Assembly (NCBI RefSeq): GCF_000003815.2
Contig: NC_049986.1
Location: 15,145,811 to 15,209,810, forward strand
Length of the DNA stretch: 64,000 nucleotides
Direction of reading: 5' to 3'
From: Branchiostoma floridae
Lineage: Eukaryota > Chordata > Leptocardii > Amphioxiformes > Branchiostomatidae
Shown here: positions 1-9,100 of the stretch, piece after piece
Layout of the letters: the number at the start of each line of letters is the position of its first letter
How positions within the stretch are numbered: position 1 is the stretch's first letter
The notes under the pieces: generated by a model
What the model saw: the letters and a program-made list of their open reading frames with translations, nothing else
What the model was told of the DNA's origin: nothing
The model's database searches: none
Made by a program: the position numbers and the translations under genes

Positions 1-1
1 T

Positions 2-145
2 CCGGAAACCCTGGAGAAGGCCTCCAAGGTCACCGATGCCTACGAGCTAGTGCGCGTGCGCCAGGGCGGCTGGACAGAGTTCTTCATCACCCTGTTTCCT
101 GTGCACCAGGGACAACTGCGGCGACGCATGTACGTCCACCCGTAA
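2..145 (+). CDS. 3' end of an unidentified gene (partial exon)
   Basis: Frame 2 is open from the window edge for 47 codons and then stops at 143-145. The peptide has a natural composition and includes ETLEKASKVTDAYELV and GGWTEFFITLFPVHQG. The alternation of a charged helix, a Gly-Trp turn and a second hydrophobic helix faintly recalls helices 5-6 of death-fold (CARD) domains. That is only an impression, and the family is not identified. The last residues (RRRMYVHP) already lie in the degenerate repeat that follows, so the gene may end inside repeat DNA. The 5' part is outside the window. Confidence 0.35.
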   Translation, partial: PETLEKASKVTDAYELVRVRQGGWTEFFITLFPVHQGQLRRRMYVHP

Positions 146-305
146 AGACGTCAAACCGTGACGCATGGACGTCAGGTCGTGACCCATGAACTTTTCCCAA
201 TTGTAAGTGACGCAGGGACGTCCACGTGCATCCTCGATGCATCAGTGTCGCGACGCATGGATCATGGACGTTCACCCATGACTCATGAATGTAAAACCGT
301 CACGT
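121..305. repeat. Degenerate short tandem repeat (GACGCATGGACGTC type)
   Basis: A motif close to GACGCATGGACGTC recurs at irregular 25-35 base spacing, interleaved with variants such as ACCCATGAC and CGTGACGCATGG. Copies have diverged, so the unit length cannot be fixed by eye. The array starts inside the last codons of the preceding reading frame. Confidence 0.5.
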
Positions 306-1697
306 TAATTTGCCCCTGTTTGATTTTGATTGAGCTTCCTTTACTTTATACACCTAGCTAACTAGCACAATCATCAATACCATTATTTTGCCCTGAGTGG
401 ACCATTTAGGGACATGAGCTGAAGTATACGAAATGGGAAACTGATAGATTAAGGTACCAGGTGATAGTTATTGTGGCCATAGTGTGGACAGCAACTTCGA
501 CTACCGGCAGGACTGCAGCTTGCAATGTGGACTAAATACATTGATATTCATTTACTTCATTTAATTCCATACACAAGACACGCAGTAATGCATGGAGGAT
601 CAAGATTACAATAGTAGTTGATGTATAAGATAAGATACCAGGATATAATACTAGGGTGAGACTTGAATTTTTCATGGTGTCAAAGGTTAATCAGAATTTC
701 AAGATGTCGGTGAATTTATTATTTTTATTTCTATTTTCAGAATCCATTATACATTCACATTATCTAGGTGTCAAGTGAATGGTCATCAGAATAGCTCAGA
801 AAGAGTAGTTTAAGTCCAGACTTGAACTAAGGGGACATAGGCAAGGTTTAAACTGCAATGAAAGAAGTTGTGGGGATATATATTCGTGTGGTGTATTAAA
901 ACAACAAAAACGTCAGTTCTGCATTTGTGTCAATGTTCGTGCCCGATGTTATGTCGTTCATGGCAGAGAAAACAATACAAATTCTTGAAAATGCATGTAC
1001 ATACAAAAAGGACCACTAGAGACCTTATGTGAATGTTATCGTCTGATGATTCACATGAAAGTGCCATCTAATTCACTATTAATTAACTGCAACGTTTTTA
1101 TCAGTTTAAGGTCATCCTCTTAAAATGTATACAACACAAGAAGTGAAATCTATGACTGAAGCCGCCACTACCAGTAGATCAATTATGATACGTGAAACCA
1201 AGGACTTGGTGAAACACGGTGTAACAGCGAGTGCTCATATGTGTACATAGAAATATCAAACAACTGATTGAGCTAACGTAACACATATAGCTTGTCACGA
1301 TAGTTAAATTGTGAAACTCTTCAACCATTGCAATGAAAAAAACTCACTAATGATCAAACCTATTAATTAAAGAGAGTTTGCTTTTACATTCCATATTCTG
1401 GTCACGCTAATCCATTCATTTACTTTATTGATATCAGTGAAATAGGTGTTTCATTCGCGAAATAGAGCCTAAAATATTCACAATTTTAGCAATGCCAATT
1501 GTAGGGTTATAAACGTAGGAGATTTAACCTAATAAATGCTACCTGACCCTGTAACCTAGTTGGTGCCAAAATGCTGCTTCAGTAGGGAGGAAGGTTAAGG
1601 TATACGGGAAAACAAAACATTAAAAAAGCTGCTCAAACTCGTATCATTAGATTATCCTCCCTGCAAGCTTTATCCTTACTGCCCTCACACACGCGGA
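306..1697. other. Intergenic, no gene seen
   Basis: AT-rich sequence with stops in all frames. No splice-bounded exon, RNA gene or clear repeat was recognised. The last ~100 bases are probably the 3' UTR of the minus-strand gene ending at 1698. Confidence 0.5.
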
Positions 1698-3309
1698 CTA
1701 CTGTCTAGCTGCCTCAGCCAGTTCAAGTCTCTTCATTCTCTCCTCGGCTGTTTCTTCCTTCTTCGTCACAGCATGGATGATGAAGGCGAGCACGAAAATG
1801 GCCACCACTCCTCCGGCGGCGCCGAATATTACCCAGAAGGGCCAGACGTTACCCTGTTCCATGATGACGTCCAGGAGAGACTTGTGGGGGGTGACTGCAG
1901 GGGTACCGGTACCGGGGTATGCAAAGGTAGTGGGGTTCGTCGCTGTGGTGGGGTTCGTCGCTGTAGGGAATTCAAATATCAACTTCTATTATCAAAACAT
2001 TCTGAAAATTATGTCACTATAATGAACAAGTCTCTCTAAACATACGTTAGTCTATGCAGGAAGCAATAAACAAAGCCAAGCCTAAGAAAACAGTATCATA
2101 AGAAATATTTACATCTATTTTGCAACATTGGAAATGAGTGAATTACCTGTAGCAGCAGTACTCTGTGCCTGTCGTTTGATTCTGACGTCAGAGACAAGCA
2201 TTTGGGCGTCATCCTGTGGAAAAGTGAGTGTCAAGATTTCATAACCTACTTCCTCAGCTCTTGGACACGTAAAACTGCCCTTAACGTTCTAATCGCCATG
2301 GCCAACAGTACATTTGTAGGCCAATGCAAACATTATGTGTGAATGAATATTTACAGTATACGTAGGGACAAAAGTACATTTTGTCTAAAGTATTTCATAC
2401 ATTTCAACCTCCTATTGTTGTTTTTGCATCAAAGTTTACAAGATACAAGCAATTTGTCGTGGAACGCAAAGGTTGTGTTTTATATAATGCTGGGTATACC
2501 TAAAATTGATATTCTACACACAGCTTGCAGCAACTACATTACAGGCATAGTAATAAAACACATGTGAAAGGAAGATAGCTCAATCAGACAGTGAACGCGT
2601 TAAAGCCTTTGATACCTGTAGTTTAGATCCATCTTCCTGCTCCAATGTGTCACCTAGCGATGCCCCTTGACAATCATACAGCAGGCCTGAAAATATGAAA
2701 CATTACAAGGCACTGTAAGGTTGAGACAAAGAATTAATTGTGTCTCTGGTGCCGTAGGGGGAACAAGGCTATAGCTAACAGGAACTAGAATAATTTTTGC
2801 CAGGCACGTACATTTCTTACAGGTATCATACATGTTATCATGATATAAAGAAGAAATATTCTCAGCTCTTACAGTGTATTTGTCATTGGTATGACCCACA
2901 AAGAAAGACATGATCGAGAAAACGCCATGTTTGTTTTGGACTTTGAACCTCTTTCTCCGGTAAACTTTCTCGTGCTACTGCAAGCAAATGTTGGCATTGT
3001 CTAGTGAATGCGTTACTGTCAAAACATACAAACAGTTTGACAACGACGACAACATAACATGACATTGCTAGTTCCTGAAGCTCCCATACCTCGCAACATA
3101 CCAAACTTATCTAATATCTTGCCTTGGCAATACCACTTGACTTCTGTCTGGATACCATTTTTCGTATGAGGTATTCTGAAGAGAATCACTTCTCCGAAAC
3201 TTAACCACTGCATAAACCCATACAAAAATTGTTTAAAACACTTACCCAGCATCCACACGGCCAAGAAAATTTGCAGAAACGCTCCATGGAACACGCGGCG
3301 TGCAGCCAT
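1698..3309 (-). CDS. Small type I single-pass membrane protein, 4 exons
   Basis: Exons on the minus strand: 3246-3309, 2616-2686, 2147-2213, 1698-1960. All junctions have GT/AG ends and the phases agree (1, 0, 1), giving a 154-residue product. The ATG (3309) has a good context (AAAATGG). Residues 1-30 form a signal peptide with core FLQIFLAVWMLGLLY and likely cleavage near CQGA. A short acidic ectodomain follows, then RIKRQ, a furin-type site. Next come a Thr/Pro-rich mucin-like stalk (ATNPTT repeated) and a transmembrane helix (FWVIFGAAGGVVAIFVLAF). The ~25-residue cytoplasmic tail is charged (KKEETAEERMKRLELAEAAR). A second donor at 3090 would add 52 in-frame residues. The family is not recognised. 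The architecture is that of a cleaved cell-surface or adhesion mini-protein. Confidence 0.6.
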
Positions 3310-4200
3310 TTTGATGACCTTGGTATAGCTTACAGCCTTTCGCTGGCAAAGTGCAGAAAAACACGTCATAAACGGACACAGGTCCTTGGTTAAGCAAACA
3401 TTGAGCTTTGGTAGCCCTTTCACTAATGGCACGTAGGGCCTTCTGGGTGTGCATAGGTGACTTATTTCTGACGTTATCATCCATGAGGCAGTTATAAACT
3501 ACGTGCCAGCGGAGACAGACGCCACAACGCATATGATAGCCATTGCTTTCTTGGACTCCGAAAGTTTGAATTGTTAGCCGATGCTCATAGTAACTACATT
3601 TATACAAATGGCGATGTCCTTTTCAACTACAGGACGTGTACTGGTGCTGGTAATGTCTAGGTGTGCTCGCTTCGAATGAGCTAGGAAAATTGCCCTGTAC
3701 ATTATCGACCGGAGGTCAGGACCAGGCTAGGCCATATTTCACTCCATGGGGCCCTATCTAACATTGAAGGCTTGTTCTAAGTTCACAAATTCGATACCTA
3801 GTCTTTATGAATTACGTAGTCTTTATAAATTACGTACTGAAGGTGAAATTCAGGCCCGACAAGGCCCTCCTCTTCCCACCCCAAATGGTTTCGGCGGAAG
3901 GCTGAACTTGTCCACATATTATCGACATAACATACAGATGTCTGGAGCAGGGCGTTTCTTTATTTAGTTGGGGAGGGGGGCAGCGCTGATTCGCTATTTT
4001 CAACATCGGCCAGCATGGAAAATGGAGTTTTGAAACCTTAGAAAATCGCAAATATAAAATCTGTTAATCAGCACTCCCCAAAAAATAAACGCCGCCGCTC
4101 CAGACGTATGCGAATTACGATACAAACGTGATGTTGTTCCTGACAGTAATTGGGGCTTCGTCGGGCGGGCAGTGTGTAACATGGGCTTGAAAAGTGATAA
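3310..4200. other. 5' flank of the membrane-protein gene and intergenic
   Basis: The minus frame stays open upstream of the chosen ATG to about 3480, but the better initiation context and signal peptide favour 3309. From about 3610 to 4200 no gene or repeat is recognised. Confidence 0.35.
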
Positions 4201-5005
4201 AAACGACCAATTACCGCAAACGTTTCGAAAATGACTTGGGAAATGGTGACATCGCGAAATTATTTCTCGTTTTTTGACGGAGTGTATTTTTTTTTACTTC
4301 TGACGAACGCATTGGAAGGCCAAGAATTCGTATCAGCAATTTGTATCTGCAGCAAAAACTGAGTGTCTAAGTCAATCGCTGTAAAACTTCGTTTCGGCTT
4401 ATCACAAACTTACATAGAATGTAGTTCCCTCTTCTCCGACTCCGACCACCAAGGCTGTCTGTAGATGTACCGGTAAATTATCAGACATGTATTACATTTT
4501 GTACATCAGGCATATACCGCCGTAGACCTATTTGTTCTCATCCTTAATGTACTAACGAACTTCTTTAATATTTACGACCTTTCATAGGCAACTAGACATG
4601 TAAGACGACGACTCGAATATAGTGAAAAGTGCCTTTTTTTAATCAGAGGTCACATATACTGTACATGTAAAGCAGCAGTATACTTTGAATCTCACATTTC
4701 ATTTGTCAGGACACATGCATAGCAGCTGCTAGTGCTTCTTGTCATTTCCTGTTAACATTTATTCCCTTTCCTATAAGCCACAATATGAACCACATAATGA
4801 AGCTCATATTTTAAAAATTGTCGACGATGTTGTTTGGTTTACATTTGGAAGTGTGACATTTTTAAAAAGACAAATGCCATCGCATTATATCATGGGACAA
4901 TCAACGGGAAATAATTCATTGCTAAACAAAATCATACTAAATAAATAACGCTAATTAAAGCATTTTTTGTTCGTTTTGTTCGTTTTTTACGTAATTATCT
5001 GTTTG
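4200..5005 (-). other. 3' flank of gene copy A
   Basis: Noncoding on both strands, and closely matched by 16370-17067 in copy B. A possible minus-strand AATAAA signal is at 4758-4763, but the copy-B counterpart is altered. The open frame at 4739-4948 (+) recurs in copy B, yet it shows no codon bias or splice context and is judged noncoding. Confidence 0.4.
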
Positions 5006-6127
5006 TTAAATGTCCATCGCACGCGCATCTTGTCCCTCTTCCTGCTTGTTTGGCACAGCCGTGTCGACTGACGCGTCAACCATGTCGCACAGCCCGGAGT
5101 CGGCCCAGTCGTACGGCTCGATCCACAGGTAGTTCTGGTACCTGGCCACCATGTGATCGGGACATGTGGAGGTGGACTGTAACGGGGAGCCGGGGTGCTC
5201 CAGAACGCCGACTCTGCGGTACGGCGTCAGGTAATGATTCATCGGTTTGCTTCTCCCCGTGGCGCCGAAGCGGAGCGGGTAGCTAGGGTGGCGCGGCGAG
5301 CCCGGGCTGGTCGGGGGAGGGCTGTCCTGGACGTGCTCCAGCCCCGGGGGACGGGGACGGTATAACGGAGGAAGAGGCGGCGGTCTGCTCAGGCTCTTCA
5401 CCGGCTTGCAGGAGTGCCAGAGCCCGCCCTCTGAGCGGCTCAGGGACAGGTTTGGGGTGACGCCGAAGTTCCACGGCGTCTCGTAGCCGTCGACACCGTC
5501 GTCTTTCTTCACGTTGTACGAAGCGTCGGAAACGTCAACAGGCTCACATGTGTTATACATCGTCGTTAGGCTGCCCTGCGGCTTGGTGAGTGCGCCTGTA
5601 CTAGTATCTGTCGTGATGCGCGCACGCTTCTTAGGCCCTTTGTCACCAACAGTAGTCGACTGACTGGTTGGCAGGAGGTTCGAGGAGCTATTTCCACTGC
5701 TTCGTCCCCTTTTACCAGTAGTAGTACTGTTATCTGAGCTGCTCTGAGCTCGCTTCATTGAATCAGCGCTTGTAGGGGACTCTACCGTTTCTGCCATTGA
5801 ACTGTCCACGCGGGGACTTGGGTCATCCTTGCTTTCTGTCCCAACTAACAGTCTAATGGCGTCTTCCAGAGGAATCCTGTCTGGCAATACAGCCGGCAAA
5901 GCTGGTGTCGCTGTTGCCGTGATTGTGTTGTTGTTCATATCTGACGTTGGCACCATCAATGGTACAGCCATCGCTGTCCGATTACTGGAGCGGCCCTGCA
6001 TCGGCATCGATGCTGTTGCTGACCCCAAGGTGGCAGAGTTGTCGGTTTTCCTGACTTTCACTGCAACGTGTGGCTTCCTTCTTGGCGGTCTGTCTTTGCG
6101 ACCTGCCTGGTTATTGTTGCTCTTCTT
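5006..6127 (-). CDS. Copy A last exon
   Basis: A 373-codon exon plus stop. Its acceptor is a T-run followed by GCAG at 6128. It has Ser/Thr-rich disorder, a GPKKRARITTDT basic patch, and a better-conserved central part (CEPVDVSDASYNVKKDDG, then DGYETPWNFGVTPNL). A polyproline stretch follows (PPPLPPLYRPRPPG). The C-terminal WIEPYDWADSGLCDMVD segment is nearly identical in copy B, so this region is probably the most constrained part. Confidence 0.75.
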   Translation of the reverse strand, partial: KKSNNNQAGRKDRPPRRKPHVAVKVRKTDNSATLGSATASMPMQGRSSNRTAMAVPLMVPTSDMNNNTITATATPALPAVLPDRIPLEDAIRLLVGTESKDDPSPRVDSSMAETVESPTSADSMKRAQSSSDNSTTTGKRGRSSGNSSSNLLPTSQSTTVGDKGPKKRARITTDTSTGALTKPQGSLTTMYNTCEPVDVSDASYNVKKDDGVDGYETPWNFGVTPNLSLSRSEGGLWHSCKPVKSLSRPPPLPPLYRPRPPGLEHVQDSPPPTSPGSPRHPSYPLRFGATGRSKPMNHYLTPYRRVGVLEHPGSPLQSTSTCPDHMVARYQNYLWIEPYDWADSGLCDMVDASVDTAVPNKQEEGQDARAMDI

Positions 6128-9100
6128 CTGCAAAAAAAGAGACGACAAAAGTTAATCATAAGTTATTGACGAATTACCGTGACAAAGATCTATTGCGTGG
6201 AAGTCCTCTTAAGGATTTGGAGGATATTGCGGATAATAGTTCGCTCCTTTGTTCGCTTCTGCCATGGAACAGCAGAGAAGCTATATATGTATAGTGTATA
6301 ATGAATTTCAGAGCTAGAAGCGACTGTATACTATATAATGATAATATATCGGAGCGAACTACTATCCGGATGGTACCAGGCTAGAATTTGTAGCATTACA
6401 AGCAAATTTGGTACCAATTTAATACATAGATGTGCTAATAAAATGTGAACGAGTGAATGACTGGCTGGCAGAAAAAGTACAGTTAACTGAATGGTGGCTA
6501 TGTCATAACGAAAACAAACTGAACTGAAGAACCTTCCGTCTTGTGGGTGGTGACGTCTTTGGCCTGGACAGTGACGCCTGCCATCGTACGTCACTGGACT
6601 CCTGACGTACAGTAGCTTCACGACCCGTACTGGAGTGGCCCTGTACCGGCATCCATGCTGTCGCTGACTCCCCTGCAATGGGCGGTTCCTCTGGTCTGTC
6701 ACTGCGTCCCGCCTGCAGCTGGTTGTTCTTCTGAAAGAAGAGGCACCAAAAGTTAAGTTCATGACAATATGGAGGTTAGGAACTATTTCATATAAGTCTT
6801 GTTTAGGATTTTTGAGGATATTGCGGATATTGTAGTATTACGAGCAATTTTGGTATACCCATTTAGTTTATTTGTTTGAACCTTTGTTTATTCATTTAGT
6901 ACATAGATGTGATCATGTGGCCGATTGAATTGCTGAATAAAAGAAAAATAAAATATACTGAATGGTGGCCGTGTTATAACGAAAAACAAACTGACCTGAA
7001 GAGCCAGTGTCATGAGTGGTGACGTCATAGGCCCGGGCAGTGACGTCTGCTGTCGTGCGTCGCTGGACTGCTGACGTACGGCTGCTTCACCAAACATACT
7101 GTCTCTTTGCTTCCTCATAAACTGTCGGGAAAAGGGTGCCAACGTTTAAACGTTTACTTAGAGACCTCGTCACATGAAGATCACCACACAGGCATGGTCA
7201 GAAACGGAACGTAAGATTTAATGCAGAAGAGTGCACAGTGTTGAATAGTAACATCACACAGAGATGGATAATGATCATTTGTCATCAGGTAAAATCTGAC
7301 CTGTAAAACCTGCTGAGGTGTGGGCAGTGACGACAGGGGTGGCGGTTTGGACGGCCAGGTTTTGGGCAGTGACGTCAGGAGTGGCGGATTGGACAGTCGT
7401 GGTGTAGGCAGTGACGTCAGGAGTGCCGGATTGGACAGCCGTGGTGTGGGCAGTGACGTCAGGAGTGCCGGATTGGACAGCCGTGGTGTGGGCAGTGACG
7501 TCAGGAGTGCCGGATTGGACAGCCGCGGTGAGGGCAGTGACGTCAGGAGTGCCGGATTGGACAGCCGTGGTGTGGGCAGTGACGTCAGGAGCGCCGGATT
7601 GGACACTCCAGGTGCAGGGACTGCCGCCAACCTCTGCTCGTGTGAGGAGGGAATTTCAGCGTCGGCATTTCGGATGGAGCGAATTCCCTGTGAGAAAAAG
7701 TTAATTTCCGTGTAAAAGAAAATGCCATCTGCACAAAATAGATGAAATCGGAGTTCTTTTCCACATGAGATTTGTATATAGGAGTATATATAGGGGATGC
7801 TGATCTACGTGTAGGAACAAGTTAGAGAACATGGCCATGTTTATCAATTTGGTATTGTGAGGCAATGTCTGTAATAAAGAAATGGTCAACAAGTAAAGCG
7901 CCGTAAAGCAAGTCAGAAAGGTACACTGCATAGTATGAACCACCGACGTTCCGTTTGTTATCTGACCTGCTCAATTTCCTTTGCTGTATACACAGCCTGG
8001 ATGGGCATGGACCTCAGAGGTGTCTGAGTTGACGATCGGGGTGCGCGCCATCGTCTGTGGGCGTTTTCATCAGCAGGACGACACACGTCACTGAGCTTGT
8101 TGTCTCTCGGTTTGTCCGTCCGGACACCATGTGGCAAGTTTTGGGGTGATGCAGCGACAGCCGTCGCCGCTAGGAGACGTTGAACCTCCGCGCCGCTCTG
8201 TGATATCTGTTGGACAATGATGTTTCCAAACAGATAAAAATAGGTTTTAAAAAACGCCGTCTATGTTCACATATTTAAACACCGATTGCTACAATCATAT
8301 CAACATACCTTTATATTACAAGTGTTCTATATACTATGCTGGACACCTTACTTACTTGTAGAATAAAGTTTCAAGCTGTCATTTGAAAAAAAAACGCTTT
8401 TCTTAAACTCATGACATCCCCCTCCATATTAACATAATACAAAGAGAGCTAAACTACGCACAAGGTCTTGTTACATGTTGTCTTTCCCTGATATTTTTTC
8501 ACATGACAGTCTATATCAATTGATGATAACTGCTGATATATAGTTTATATCTACTCACCTGTGAAATGTTGCTTGGCCGGAGAGGGTACTGCTGGGCCGG
8601 TAGTCTGCTATCCGTCTTCTGGTCGCTAGGAGGCATGTTTGACTGACCCAGGCTGTGCCGGAGACGTCCGTCCCCACGTTTTGAAGATTCCGATCTGACC
8701 GACTTCTCCCGTAACTCCGCTGCCGCTGGAGGCCCGCTGCTGCGCCTGGCTCCATCACCTCCAATCTTCGCCGCCAGCGCCGCCGCCTTTTTGCGGAAGA
8801 GCTTCCGGAGCTTTTGGTCTCTTCTAATCTTCTCCTCCTCTCGTTTGATGAACTCGATGAGGGACTTCCCAATGCTTAATCTCGATGACGTCGGCTTGTG
8901 TGTAATGACGTCACGTCCGTGACGTACGCCCGCGGTCTCGCCGTCGGTGCCGACAGCAGGTGTTTTTTCCTGGGTTGGTGCAGCGGCACTCAAATCAGCT
9001 GAGCCGCAACAGCGTGTTGCTGAACTGTGTGCTAGCTCGGGTTGGGACGAGGTAGGGCGGCTTGTGGAGTCGGTCGTCTTCTTCTCCGTTATCAGAGGGC

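Noticed and set aside
4739-4948. 69-residue plus-strand frame conserved in both duplication units (4739-4948 and 16798-17013)
   Set aside because: It is conserved only because the units are recent duplicates. It lies in the 3' flank of the minus-strand gene and has no coding signature of its own.
7320-7715. Plus-strand Gly/Ser/Asp repeat proteins over the 42-base arrays (also 19516-19910)
   Set aside because: Antisense shadows of the exon-6 minisatellite. The minus strand has in-phase GT/AG borders shared by both copies.
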